From Acidobacteria bacterium Ga0077534 (lineage in GTDB: Bacteria > Acidobacteriota > Blastocatellia > Pyrinomonadales > Pyrinomonadaceae), in the NCBI GenBank assembly GCA_001464455.1, contig LNEI01000028.1, positions 1-64,000 on the forward strand: DNA of 64,000 nucleotides, written 5' to 3'. The first letter of the stretch is position 1; each line of letters opens with the position of its first letter. The notes beneath the pieces were generated by a model that worked only from the letters and a program-made list of their open reading frames with translations, did not search any database and was not told the DNA's origin. This document shows positions 1 to 8,126 of this stretch, in pieces. The position numbers and the translations under genes were made by a program.

Positions 1-130
1 TTCTCGAGAATGAAAAATGTCCCTCCGGCCATTCCCGCGAGTAATAACATGATAAAGCCCACCCTCGATCTCGATACGTGTTTTTCTTGGCATATGCGTT
101 AAGGTGAGGGTATGATAGAGGAAGAATGAG

Positions 131-187
131 AGAATTGCAATATTGCATGACTGACCCCTTTTGTTCCTCAGACCCCTTTTGTTCCTG
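131..187. repeat. REP-like element with GACTGACCCC motif, left edge
   Basis: A short palindromic core (TTGCAATATTGCA) is followed by GACTGACCCCTTTTGTTCCT and a second, partly degenerate CAGACCCCTTTTGTTCCT unit. The same core plus GACTGACCCC recurs at 63271-63323, and in reverse orientation at 63941-63971. Recurrence at both ends of the window in both orientations marks it as a dispersed repeat. Resemblance to the REP sequences mobilised by IS200-like Y1 transposases is an inference; no transposase is in the window. Confidence 0.6.
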
Positions 188-412
188 CTGCTTCACGCAA
201 TCAGCGTGATACAGACAAGCAGCCAGGCGAGCACTGAATTTGGAGACGCTGGGAACTCGAATCCTGATTTCGATTTCCGGTACGACGCAAGTTTGGGCGG
301 TTATATTTTCAACCTGCAGACGACAGGATTCGGGACCGGCAGTTATGTCCTGAATTTCATAGCCGCAAGCCCGCAACCGGTCTATTCGGTTGGCTTTCAG
401 GTAAGACAATGA
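161..412 (+). pseudogene. C-terminal remnant of a secreted PxKF-type domain protein
   Basis: The last 50 or so residues (FRYDASLGGYIFNLQTTGFG onward, ending YSVGFQVRQ) resemble the C-terminal beta domain of large extracellular proteins that ends in an 'FQVR' strand (PxKF-type). The family is normally a tail on a much longer protein. Here only 83 residues remain, and the apparent start is a TTG inside the REP-like repeat, so the first 20 residues are translated repeat rather than a conserved N-terminus. A good terminator follows. I read it as the 3' end of a gene cut off by the repeat; expression as a small protein is possible but unsupported. Confidence 0.5.
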
Positions 413-448
413 TGTCTGACTTCTCAATAAAGCTGGATTTTTCACTAG

Positions 449-473
449 GCCCCGTCGAATGGCGGGGCTTTTT
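449..473 (+). terminator. Rho-independent terminator after the PxKF remnant
   Basis: GCCCCG at 449-454 pairs with CGGGGC at 463-468 across an 8-nt loop and is followed directly by five T residues (469-473). It sits 37 bases after the stop of the upstream fragment on the same strand. The rest of 474-690 shows no gene; a longer imperfect inverted repeat (GCACCTC / GAGGTGC) lies near 552-591. Confidence 0.75.
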
Positions 474-690
474 CTATCGTAATGCGTCGCCTTCGCAGAT
501 AACCCAATGCAAATTAGGAGTCATTTATGAAGTTACCCGCTGATGTCAGGCGCACCTCGAGGGAGAACACATTCTAGGTTTTTTGAGGTGCGTTTGAATT
601 CCTGACAAGACACCGAACCGAATGCCTCCCGTTTGGCTAGAAGTATTTTTCAACATCGCCTACGCCTGATCCGGCAAACTCCATCTCCTT

Positions 691-1419
691 TTACCGGTCC
701 AGCTTTTTGAGTTCGGCTCGCAGCAGGGCGGCTTCGCGGGATGTGGTATTGACGGCGAGGGCTTCTTGGAAGAGCGGTGTCGCTTTTTCGCTTTTTCCGA
801 TACGGATGTAAGCCTGGCCAAGGGTCAGAAGCAGACGCTGCTGGCCGTGGTGGTGAAATTTCTTGAACATCGGGCCCATGCCTTTGATCATTCCTTCGAG
901 CATTTCGACGACATGCGGTGCCATTCCGTATGAGTCGGGCAGCCAGAGATACGTGGCACTCGCGACCGACAGTACAGCTCCATTTCGCGGGTCGAGCTTT
1001 TCGGCCAGTTTGACCAGTTCGAAGCCCTTGTCGAAACTCGCCTTCTGGATCGCGGGCTTATCCTTTTCGAGCCGGACCGCCCGGAGCACGTGAAGTGAGC
1101 CGAGATAGGCGAGAGTTTCCGGTTCGTCCTTTTCGATGGTCAACGCGCGTTCGAGGGTCTTTTGCGATTTGGGGACCGCTTCCTTCAGGCCCTCGTCAAA
1201 GAACTGAAAAAAGTACGCCTTACCGAGCTTTCTCACCAGGCGAAGATCGTTTGGATTAGCGGCCGCTTCCTTTTCATACTGAGCGACCATCTCCGGCGAC
1301 GGAGCGTTACCAGCAGGAAAATCCTGAGCAAGCTGGCCCGGTATCTGGCCGATCGCTGTGGCGGCAAAAACAAACAAGAATAACGATAAAAACGCGGATG
1401 GAAAAAGCTTAGGATTCAC
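691..1419 (-). CDS. Exported TPR-repeat protein
   Basis: A hydrophobic signal sequence (FLSLFLFVFAATAIG) precedes an alpha-helical protein with tetratricopeptide-type repeats: NPNDLRLVRKLGKAYFF, EPETLAYLGSLHVLRAV and QRLLLTLGQAYIRIGKSEKA followed by LFQEALAVNT. TPR proteins act as binding scaffolds; no enzymatic motif is seen. I chose the GTG at 1419 because a GAGGT Shine-Dalgarno lies about 7 bases upstream; the frame extends to a TTG at 1461 that has no ribosome site. It leads a run of minus-strand exported proteins but is separated from its neighbour at 1501. The specific partner cannot be told from sequence. Confidence 0.75.
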   Translation of the reverse strand: MNPKLFPSAFLSLFLFVFAATAIGQIPGQLAQDFPAGNAPSPEMVAQYEKEAAANPNDLRLVRKLGKAYFFQFFDEGLKEAVPKSQKTLERALTIEKDEPETLAYLGSLHVLRAVRLEKDKPAIQKASFDKGFELVKLAEKLDPRNGAVLSVASATYLWLPDSYGMAPHVVEMLEGMIKGMGPMFKKFHHHGQQRLLLTLGQAYIRIGKSEKATPLFQEALAVNTTSREAALLRAELKKLDR

Positions 1420-1444
1420 GGCGTGTACCTCGAAATATGTTGAA

Positions 1445-1463
1445 TTTTGACTTGCAGTCAAAA
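1445..1463. promoter_or_regulatory. Perfect palindrome upstream of the TPR gene
   Basis: TTTTGACT-TGC-AGTCAAAA is a perfect 8-bp inverted repeat with a 3-base centre. It lies about 26 bases upstream of the GTG start of the TPR gene, and on the minus strand it includes a TTGACT hexamer that could serve as a -35 box. The symmetry and position suggest a repressor or activator operator; the regulator is unknown. Confidence 0.4.
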
Positions 1464-1500
1464 TACAAAACGCTGCGCAGGTTAAAAAAGTTCGCCAGGG

Positions 1501-2673
1501 CTATTTAATAGTTGCAGACGGGCTCACGATCTCGGCGATCTCGGCAAGTAATCTTGCCGGGCCTTTTCCACCGAAAACACCGGGAGCACTGGTATTCACC
1601 TGAATGGCGATCGCGATCTTCTTGTCCGGAAAATACATCATGTCTGTGACGTAGCCCGGGAAAAAGCCGCTATGGCCATAGGTCGTACCGTTCTGCGTCG
1701 GGCGAATAATGGCACCGAGGCCGTATTTTACGTTCGGGCCAAGTTTTGCCGGAACGCCATCGACCATCATGGCAGCCATTGCGGGATCGATCGCTTTTCC
1801 TTCATAAAGGGCCTTTGCCCAACGCGCGAGATCGTGGCCGGTCGAGGCCCAGCCGCCGCCTGTCCATTCTAGCTGCGGATTGACGATGAACTTGCCGTTC
1901 TCGATCATCGCGTCCTTGCCGCCGAACGGATTATTAGCCCCGGCATAGCCCTGGACGACGCCCTTCATAACCGGCCCTTCCTGAGCGATCGTATCGTCGA
2001 GCTTAAATTTCTTGATGAACCGGTTCCGAGCTTCGTCGTAGAACTTTTTGCCGGTGATCTTTTCGAGGATCATGCCGAGCACGATGTAATTCGTGTCGGA
2101 ATATTCCCAACCTTTGCCAGCCTCGAACGGAGCAGGAGCGTCAAACAGGTAGGCTAGGCGATCCTCGGGCGTCCAGACCTTGTAGGGATTTGCGGTTAGA
2201 AAATCCGTGAACTCTTTCTTAAATTCGTATCGAACCAGCCCGCTCGTGTGGTTCATCAACTGCCGGACGGTAATCTCCTTCGCGTTTGAAACCCGACCGA
2301 ACCACGGCTCTTTCCCAAAGAATTTTTCGACCTTGTCATCAAGACTCAGCTTGCCATCTTTTACCAGCTGCATTGCCATCGCCGCGGCGAAAGTCTTGCC
2401 GGTGCTGCCCGCAGGCATTCGGTCGGTCGGTTTCATCGGCGTTTTTGCATCACGGTCCGAGTATCCGACTGCGAGGCCAAACGATTCGCCGTTCGCAAAG
2501 GCAACACCGAGCGTTGCGCCCGGAAATTTGCCGGCCTTGTGCCATTCAGCGAGCTTGGCCTCTATCTGCTGCTTGAATGCCGCACTGTCGGTTGAGCGTG
2601 CGGTCTGTTGCGAATAGGCCGCGATCGTTGCCGACAGCAACACTAAACTAAAAAAGAGTCGTCTCATTATCAT
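1501..2673 (-). CDS. Secreted serine hydrolase of the beta-lactamase/class C family
   Basis: A signal peptide (MRRLFFSLVLLSATIAAYSQ) precedes a PF00144-type serine beta-lactamase-like domain. The nucleophile motif is S90-T-G-K93. The second motif is Y191-S-D193 rather than the usual Y-x-N, and the third is H334-S-G336, the HxG variant common in esterase-like and D-amino peptidase-like members. The 390-residue length fits the family. Substrate cannot be assigned: peptidoglycan peptides, esters and D-amino acid peptides are all used in the family. The first in-frame ATG and an alternative ATG two codons later both precede the signal sequence. It probably acts in the periplasm. Confidence 0.85.
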   Translation of the reverse strand: MIMRRLFFSLVLLSATIAAYSQQTARSTDSAAFKQQIEAKLAEWHKAGKFPGATLGVAFANGESFGLAVGYSDRDAKTPMKPTDRMPAGSTGKTFAAAMAMQLVKDGKLSLDDKVEKFFGKEPWFGRVSNAKEITVRQLMNHTSGLVRYEFKKEFTDFLTANPYKVWTPEDRLAYLFDAPAPFEAGKGWEYSDTNYIVLGMILEKITGKKFYDEARNRFIKKFKLDDTIAQEGPVMKGVVQGYAGANNPFGGKDAMIENGKFIVNPQLEWTGGGWASTGHDLARWAKALYEGKAIDPAMAAMMVDGVPAKLGPNVKYGLGAIIRPTQNGTTYGHSGFFPGYVTDMMYFPDKKIAIAIQVNTSAPGVFGGKGPARLLAEIAEIVSPSATIK

Positions 2674-2717
2674 CTCAAATACCCCAGCTCCGAATTAGGT
2701 TCCTCGATGCGAAACCT

Positions 2718-3593
2718 TCACGGCGTGATCTGTCTCAGATTCGTTCCGTCGGAATCAACCATGAAGATCGCAGCAGGGCCGTCACCATCGGATGAAAAAA
2801 CGATGCGCTTTCCATCCGGCGACCAAACGCCCGATCGCTCCGTGGCTTTGGTATTTGTGAGGCGTTTAGGATCCCTGCTTTTGGCGTCCAGGACATAAAG
2901 CTCGCCGCGGCCGCTGCGGTCGGAAACGAATGAGATCCTCTTATTGTCCGGCGACCAGAAAGCCGCATTGTCGTTGAACTCGCTAACATGAAATCTTTTC
3001 ACGTCACCACCGTCAGGCTTCATCGTATATAGCTGATTCTTTCCCGAGCGATCCGAAAAGAAGATCAATAGTTTTCCGTCGCGCGACCAGTTGGGAACCT
3101 GGTCATTCGCTTTACCGTCCGTTATCACCTTCAGGTTTTTTCCGTCGGCATCCATTACGCAAATGAGCCACTTCGCCCCGTCGCGAAAGTCATTGGTCTT
3201 TCGCCACATGAGCGCGATCTGTTTTTCATCGGGCGAATAGACCGGCACGCCGGCGAAGCCATTAAGATCGGTCAATTTGCGAACATCCGACCCGTCTGAA
3301 TTCATTACATAAATATTTGTATCGACGCCATTCGCTCGCGGCGATTGAAATAAAATGAGCCTTCCGTCTTTCGAAAAATAAGGATGAGCATCGCGTCCTT
3401 TAGAATCCGTCAGCCGAACGGATTTCGATCCGTCGGCGTTCATAACATAGATCTCGGGATCACCGTCGCGATCTGAGGTAAAGACTATCTGGCGGCCATC
3501 GGGGGACCACTGGGGAAAAGTATTGTTAGCCGCTTGCGCCGTAACCGTGACCGTAAAGATGGTGAGCAAGAAGATTTGAGCGATCAGTTTCAT
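2718..3593 (-). CDS. Exported PD40 (TolB-like) beta-propeller protein
   Basis: A signal peptide (MKLIAQIFLLTIFTVTVTAQ) is followed by about six repeats carrying the PD40 signature: FPQWSPDGRQIVFTSDRDGD, then variants such as PNWSRDGKLLIFFSDRSGKN and AFWSPDNKRISFVSDRSGRG. Each is followed by a 'YVMNADGS'-like strand. This repeat forms the C-terminal propeller of TolB; the N-terminal TolB domain is absent, so it is not TolB itself. It is probably a periplasmic binding scaffold. It lies 40 bases upstream of the serine hydrolase gene's strand-mates and may be cotranscribed with the gene at 3634. Confidence 0.8.
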   Translation of the reverse strand: MKLIAQIFLLTIFTVTVTAQAANNTFPQWSPDGRQIVFTSDRDGDPEIYVMNADGSKSVRLTDSKGRDAHPYFSKDGRLILFQSPRANGVDTNIYVMNSDGSDVRKLTDLNGFAGVPVYSPDEKQIALMWRKTNDFRDGAKWLICVMDADGKNLKVITDGKANDQVPNWSRDGKLLIFFSDRSGKNQLYTMKPDGGDVKRFHVSEFNDNAAFWSPDNKRISFVSDRSGRGELYVLDAKSRDPKRLTNTKATERSGVWSPDGKRIVFSSDGDGPAAIFMVDSDGTNLRQITP

Positions 3594-3633
3594 ATCACGG
3601 TCTCGGCAGATTGGTTGAATTCATGCCTAGCTC

Positions 3634-4542
3634 CTATTTCTTGCGAACATAAGTAAAGTCAAAACTGGTCGTCCATGTTTTGCCTTCGTCCGTTGAATTC
3701 TCGCCGTGCTGGCGGACATCGCCATTGGGTAATCTCGAAAACGTCATTCGAGCGATCGCCTTTTTGCCGTTGATCATCGTATTCGAATCAAGGATCATCT
3801 TGCCGTCGACCATGCCGCCAACATAGTGTGTGATCAACCCTTTGTCGTCGACCCACGTCTGGTGCCATTTACCATCCCGAACATCGAACACATTGAAACT
3901 CTTGCCGGACGAAACGGGCGTCGACCAGTTCTCAAAGATGATGCAGCTACCCAGGATCAACTGGATGCTACTTGTTCCGACAGTTATGCCTTGCGTATTT
4001 CGCGGCAGCCATTCGCCGATCCAGAAATCGAATTGCCGAAACTCGGGCCGAGCCTTACATGGATTGACGGTCTTGTCTGAGCGATCCACAAAAGCGACAA
4101 ATTTTGGCTCGGCCTTGAACGCCGCAAAATCCGCCTCGCCAGTCAGCGACTCGGGAGCGATGCCTCCTGTCCGCAGACTGCCTTCGAGAGTCTCGTACAT
4201 CTTTGTCGCGTTGCCCGTTCGTGCGTATGCACGGGCAAGGGCGAGCGAAAAGACCGGGTTTGGTGAGATACCTGACGCCGCCTCGAGATACTTTGCTGCA
4301 TCTTCATTTCGTTTCAGGCCGAGCAAGGACATCCCGAGACGGTAGCGGGCATTCGCATTCTTCTCTTCAGCCGAAACGATCTTCTCATAGGCCTTGGCGG
4401 CGTTTTCCCAGTCCTGTTTCTGGTATGCTTCATTCGCCGCCGTCCGCATCTCGGGCGTGACAGCGGAAGGCGGCTGAGATTGCGCAGCCGAAAAGCTAAC
4501 GAACGAGACTACTAAAACAGAGAGAACAAATACCTTGATCAT
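3634..4542 (-). CDS. Exported two-domain protein: TPR plus DUF1579-like barrel
   Basis: After a signal peptide (VFVLSVLVVSFVSFSAAQ), residues of roughly 30-150 form TPR-like helices (ANEAYQKQDWENAAKAYEKI, NARYRLGMSLLGLKRNEDAA). The C-terminal 130 residues form a predicted beta-barrel with FDFWIGEWLP, WHQTWVDDKGLITHYVGG and RMTFSRLPNGDVRQHGENST, which resembles DUF1579/lipocalin-like proteins ending in 'S.D.G.tW...FD..Y'. No function is established for such barrels; small hydrophobic ligand binding is a guess. It sits in the same minus-strand group of exported proteins. Confidence 0.7.
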   Translation of the reverse strand: MIKVFVLSVLVVSFVSFSAAQSQPPSAVTPEMRTAANEAYQKQDWENAAKAYEKIVSAEEKNANARYRLGMSLLGLKRNEDAAKYLEAASGISPNPVFSLALARAYARTGNATKMYETLEGSLRTGGIAPESLTGEADFAAFKAEPKFVAFVDRSDKTVNPCKARPEFRQFDFWIGEWLPRNTQGITVGTSSIQLILGSCIIFENWSTPVSSGKSFNVFDVRDGKWHQTWVDDKGLITHYVGGMVDGKMILDSNTMINGKKAIARMTFSRLPNGDVRQHGENSTDEGKTWTTSFDFTYVRKK

Positions 4543-4615
4543 AAGAGACTCCTTCAGACGGATTTGCCCTGTCAGATGCTGCCAAAAAAGGTTTTCGTTG
4601 TCGCGACCTGCCTGG

Positions 4616-5101
4616 CTATTTCGCCTTCATCGCCTTTTCCTTTTCACTGCAATCGCCCGGATCCATCGTTGAGGCACCGTTGGCGATCTTCCAGCCCGCG
4701 TCGGTACGGACCATGTTGAACTGATTGATCCCGCAATGCGAGAGCTTGCCCTCATTAAAAAATACGTATCGTCCCCATACCATAGCCCAGTCGCCCGAGA
4801 TCTCGACCTTCGGGTCGTACATAACTTCTTTAACAGCTCCGGGTTTGGTAAAGAATTTGGTGAATTGCTCGCCGTTGATCACGCTGATACGTGATTTACC
4901 GTCGCGCCCTTTTTGAAGAGCAACGAGTTGATTCTCAGGTGTGCCCGTTGCAAGAATTCCCGCGGCATTCGCTGCAGCCATCTCGTCAAAAAGCCTCTGG
5001 ACCACGGCGAGGGCAGCAGCTCTATCATCCGCTTTCTGTGCTGCGGCACTCGTGGCGAATAGCGAAATTGCGAGGGTTAAGATCGTAAATACTTTTTTCA
5101 T
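4616..5101 (-). CDS. Exported SnoaL/NTF2-like protein
   Basis: The start at 5101 is set by an AAGGAG ribosome site 4 bases upstream and by the signal peptide that begins there (MKKVFTILTLAISLFATSAA). The mature part has the NTF2-like fold pattern: a helical opening (AAALAVVQRLFDEMAAANAA), VEISGDWAMVWGRYVFF and a closing 'W-K-I-A-N-G' strand. Such proteins are enzymes or ligand-binding subunits; the motif does not say which. An upstream in-frame ATG at 5140 would add 13 residues before the signal peptide and is less likely. Confidence 0.7.
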   Translation of the reverse strand: MKKVFTILTLAISLFATSAAAQKADDRAAALAVVQRLFDEMAAANAAGILATGTPENQLVALQKGRDGKSRISVINGEQFTKFFTKPGAVKEVMYDPKVEISGDWAMVWGRYVFFNEGKLSHCGINQFNMVRTDAGWKIANGASTMDPGDCSEKEKAMKAK

Positions 5102-5148
5102 ATTCTCCTTAAATAAATGATCGATGTCTGCCAAATTCACGGTGGTTA

Positions 5149-6585
5149 CTAGTTCGATGTTTTATGTTCGATGTACGAACCCGCGATCTTTGGCGCGATC
5201 TCGTCGAGCCATCGGTCGAGTTCGGTTTGCGTGTACCATTTTCCTTTGAGCATTACGCCTGAGCGTTTCTTTGTGTTCGAGATGTCGTCGAGCGGGTTTG
5301 CGTCGAGCAATACGAGATCGGCACGTCGGCCTTTTTGAATAGTTCCGACCGCGGCGAGCGTGCCAAAGAATTCGCTCGGGTTACGTGTCCCGGCCGCCAG
5401 AACGGCATAATTCGACAGGCCCGCTTCGTTTAGGGCCTTCATCTCGTGATGCACGCCAAACCCATACAGCCAGAGAAACTCCGGCGAATCGGACCCGACC
5501 ATTATCTTGCCGCCGGCATCGTGGATCGCCTTGATAAATTTCTCACGCAGTTCGATCCAGCGTTTTCGCTTCTCGACCGGAACGGTGTTGAGCATCCGGT
5601 TTCGCTTGTAAAAATCGAACCATGTCTGCTGCACCTTCGCCGGGTAGAATTTGAAGTCAGGCTGCGCCCGCATCTCTTCTTCGGTGCGCAAACGACCGAA
5701 GGAATTCTTCATAAAATGGTGCGTCGGGTTTACGAAAGGATTTGATTCGACCGTTTTTCGAGCGATCTCGGGGATCTTCGACTCGTCCATGTGATCGAAA
5801 CTCTTCCAGTTGTCCGGCGTGTAGATGTAGAGGTCGGAAACCGAACCTTTCGTCGGGGCGTCGGGCTTGAGCAGCAGTTCCATGTAGCCGTCGAGATGCT
5901 CGATCTGCTGCCCGGCCTTCCACGCACGCTCAACGCCGACGAAGCGGCTGTCAGCGTGGCCGACCACACGAATCCCAAGCTTTTTTGCCTCATCGACCGC
6001 TGATTCATAAACCAGAGACGGAACAAAGGTGGTTACCTTGATGAAATCGTAACCGGCCGCCTTAGATTTTCGAACGGCTTCGCGGGCCTCTTCGGTGTTG
6101 GTTACGACAAAGTTATTCCCCTGTTCACGCCCCGTCAGATGCGGACTCGCGACATAGATCGTTGGAGCGGCGATCTGTCCGGCGGCACTCTGCGCACGTA
6201 ATTTGAGCAATTCCGGAGTGCCGATCATAAAGCGAACGGTTGTTACGCCATTTGCGACCATTACGCGCAATTCATCGGGAGCGATCGAGTCTGGATAATC
6301 ATCCGCATCAGACAACAGATGAGTGTGCATATCGACGAGGCCGGGAATAAGGTACTTGCCCCTTGCATCGATCTTGACCGCGTCTTTCGGCACGTTTACT
6401 CGCGAGGCATACCCCATTTCGGCGATAACGCCGTTCTTTACGATAATGGTTTGATCGAGAAGTACACGCTCTCGATCCATAGGTATCACGTTCACGCCGA
6501 TGAATGCAGTCGATTGCGAGAACGCATTCGTAACTGTGAACAGAACTATCAGGAAAATGGCAATGTCTATTGACTTCTCTTTCAT
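5149..6585 (-). CDS. Exported metal-dependent amidohydrolase
   Basis: This is an amidohydrolase-superfamily TIM barrel of the imidazolonepropionase-like group with an N-terminal signal sequence (IAIFLIVLFTVTNAFSQ). Metal ligands are visible in order: H87-x-H89 in GLVDMHTHLL, K183 in YDFIKVT, H210 in VVGHAD, H230 in IEHLDG and D366 in VGSDSPEF. The C-terminal strand 'GRRADLVLLDANPL' closes the small beta-sandwich. The family hydrolyses C-N bonds in cyclic or peptide substrates; related secreted members are Xaa-Pro-type or prolidase-like enzymes. The substrate is not determined. It lies directly upstream of the SnoaL-like gene with a short gap. Confidence 0.85.
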   Translation of the reverse strand: MKEKSIDIAIFLIVLFTVTNAFSQSTAFIGVNVIPMDRERVLLDQTIIVKNGVIAEMGYASRVNVPKDAVKIDARGKYLIPGLVDMHTHLLSDADDYPDSIAPDELRVMVANGVTTVRFMIGTPELLKLRAQSAAGQIAAPTIYVASPHLTGREQGNNFVVTNTEEAREAVRKSKAAGYDFIKVTTFVPSLVYESAVDEAKKLGIRVVGHADSRFVGVERAWKAGQQIEHLDGYMELLLKPDAPTKGSVSDLYIYTPDNWKSFDHMDESKIPEIARKTVESNPFVNPTHHFMKNSFGRLRTEEEMRAQPDFKFYPAKVQQTWFDFYKRNRMLNTVPVEKRKRWIELREKFIKAIHDAGGKIMVGSDSPEFLWLYGFGVHHEMKALNEAGLSNYAVLAAGTRNPSEFFGTLAAVGTIQKGRRADLVLLDANPLDDISNTKKRSGVMLKGKWYTQTELDRWLDEIAPKIAGSYIEHKTSN

Positions 6586-6594
6586 CTTCGTAGA

Positions 6595-6879
6595 TCAACG
6601 CAGCTTGAGCTGCTTCATTTTTGAGTTGAGCGTACTGTTTCTTAGTTTCAGCAATCTTGCGGCCTGGTTTTGCCGGCCGCCGCTCAGATCGAGAGCAGAA
6701 CGGATCAATTCGGCTTCGAATCGCTCGACCGCCTGATAGAAGTCGACGCCTTTATCGGCATCAATCTGAACGCCGCATGCCATTCTGTCTACTTGGTGCA
6801 AAAGATTTCGGACGGTTCTTCGCAGATTATCAAGTTCATTAACCGTCGCTCTACTTTGGACAAAAGCTCGTGTCGCCAT
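6595..6879 (-). CDS. Small Fis-type helix-turn-helix regulator
   Basis: The C-terminal 30 residues (LSGGRQNQAARLLKLRNSTL and onward) are a Fis/HTH_8 DNA-binding unit like that at the end of NtrC-family activators. The rest is helical and has no AAA+ or receiver domain, so this is a stand-alone small DNA-binding protein of about 94 residues. The ATG at 6879 has an AGGGTGG site just upstream; a further in-frame ATG at 6936 would add 19 unconserved residues. It sits 9 bases upstream of the amidohydrolase start and probably shares a transcript with the propeller gene upstream. Confidence 0.65.
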   Translation of the reverse strand: MATRAFVQSRATVNELDNLRRTVRNLLHQVDRMACGVQIDADKGVDFYQAVERFEAELIRSALDLSGGRQNQAARLLKLRNSTLNSKMKQLKLR

Positions 6880-6937
6880 ACTTACCACCCTAAAATCAAG
6901 GTTTGTGCCTTCTAGTGGATAGGCCTGGATCTGCATC

Positions 6938-7954
6938 TTACATACCGGCCACGGCTATCCCGTCTGGGGCCGCACCGGGTGTTGCGGTACCGGTTATCTC
7001 CATCTTCTCGAGGTTGATCTTGAGCACCTGGTCGACACCCGGCGAAGCAGGATTCGGGCGGCCAGCCGTGACAAACAGTGTCTTACTATCATTTGAAAAC
7101 GCTACGCCAAGCGGAACATTGTCGAGTTTCAAGCGCCTTACTTCCTTTCGCGTCGCGGCGTCGATCACCAGGATCTCTTTTGTCGGGAGCATCGTGCAGA
7201 TCACGTATTTGCCATCCGGTGTAAAGCGTACGCGGTAGGGGCGGCCCTTGATATCTAGCTTTGCGACTGATCTTGCAGATGCGAGGTCAACTACCTCGGC
7301 CATTCCCTCGACGTTGAGGCCGACCCAGACCTCTTTCCCGTCAGGCGAGAGATCGATTGCCTCAGGTTGTTTACCGACCGGGATCTGAACGATCTGCGAC
7401 GGCCCCGGCGGTGCCGATTGCGGGAAGTTAAATACCGTGACATTGTCCGAACCGATATTTGCCGTGTAGAGCCTCTTTTGATCAGGCGAGACAACGACCA
7501 TATGCGAGCCATTTTGGCCTGTGCCCATTATCCAATCGACCTTATTCGCAACTATGTCGTAACGTGCTATCGCCCGGTTAACCTCGGCCGAGAAATACAG
7601 CTTTGTTCCGATCAAATGCAGCCCATGGGGACGCAGCAGCGGCGAGACATCGACGCGGCGAAGCTCTTTTGCTGTCGCGATGTCGATCACCGAGATAGAA
7701 CTTCCCGGTGTCTGGGCCCCGTAATTAGACACATACGCCGTCTTTCCGTCCGCCGATAAGACCACTTCGTGCGGCCCGTCGCCAACCGGCACTTTGCCGG
7801 TTATTTTCATGGTTACCGGGTCTATGATCGACATCGAGGCCTCGCCCTTATTTGTCGTAACGAGTACGGGCTTGATGACCTGGGCAGCGGAGTAAGTCGC
7901 AGCCATTATCACGAAGAGGAAGGAAAGGATGGTGAACGCAAACTTATTCTTCAT
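6938..7954 (-). CDS. Exported YncE-like seven-bladed beta-propeller
   Basis: The signal peptide begins at the ATG at 7954 (MKNKFAFTILSFLFVIMAAT), so an upstream in-frame ATG at 8038 is rejected. The mature protein is built of 'YVTN' repeats: AYVSNYGAQTPGSSISVIDI, LYTANIGSDNVTVFNFP, VWVGLNVEGMAEVVDLAS and TLFVTAGRPN. This is the cytochrome d1-like/YncE propeller without heme motifs. Members are periplasmic and often of unknown role. The gene directly precedes the small Fis-type regulator. Confidence 0.8.
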   Translation of the reverse strand: MKNKFAFTILSFLFVIMAATYSAAQVIKPVLVTTNKGEASMSIIDPVTMKITGKVPVGDGPHEVVLSADGKTAYVSNYGAQTPGSSISVIDIATAKELRRVDVSPLLRPHGLHLIGTKLYFSAEVNRAIARYDIVANKVDWIMGTGQNGSHMVVVSPDQKRLYTANIGSDNVTVFNFPQSAPPGPSQIVQIPVGKQPEAIDLSPDGKEVWVGLNVEGMAEVVDLASARSVAKLDIKGRPYRVRFTPDGKYVICTMLPTKEILVIDAATRKEVRRLKLDNVPLGVAFSNDSKTLFVTAGRPNPASPGVDQVLKINLEKMEITGTATPGAAPDGIAVAGM

Positions 7955-8054
7955 ATGATTTTCTCGCTTATACGCGAATGACCAGAGAATGGTTTCGGTC
8001 AATGCGCGAAATGTTACCTGCCGCATCCGGGCCAGCATAGATGATCGATGTATT

Positions 8055-8099
8055 TAAAAGAAAACGCGCCGATGATGATCTGTTTATCTTCATCGGCGC
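8055..8099 (-). terminator. Rho-independent terminator after the Agl23-like gene
   Basis: On the minus strand GCGCCGATGA-type arms (8066-8075 and 8090-8099) form a perfect 10-bp stem with a 14-base loop. It is followed by TTTTCTTTT. It lies 28 bases past the stop of the gene ending at 8127, and separates it from the propeller gene that starts at 7954. Confidence 0.8.
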
Positions 8100-8126
8100 C
8101 TTGGCTGCTTTGTAAGCAATAAGAAG

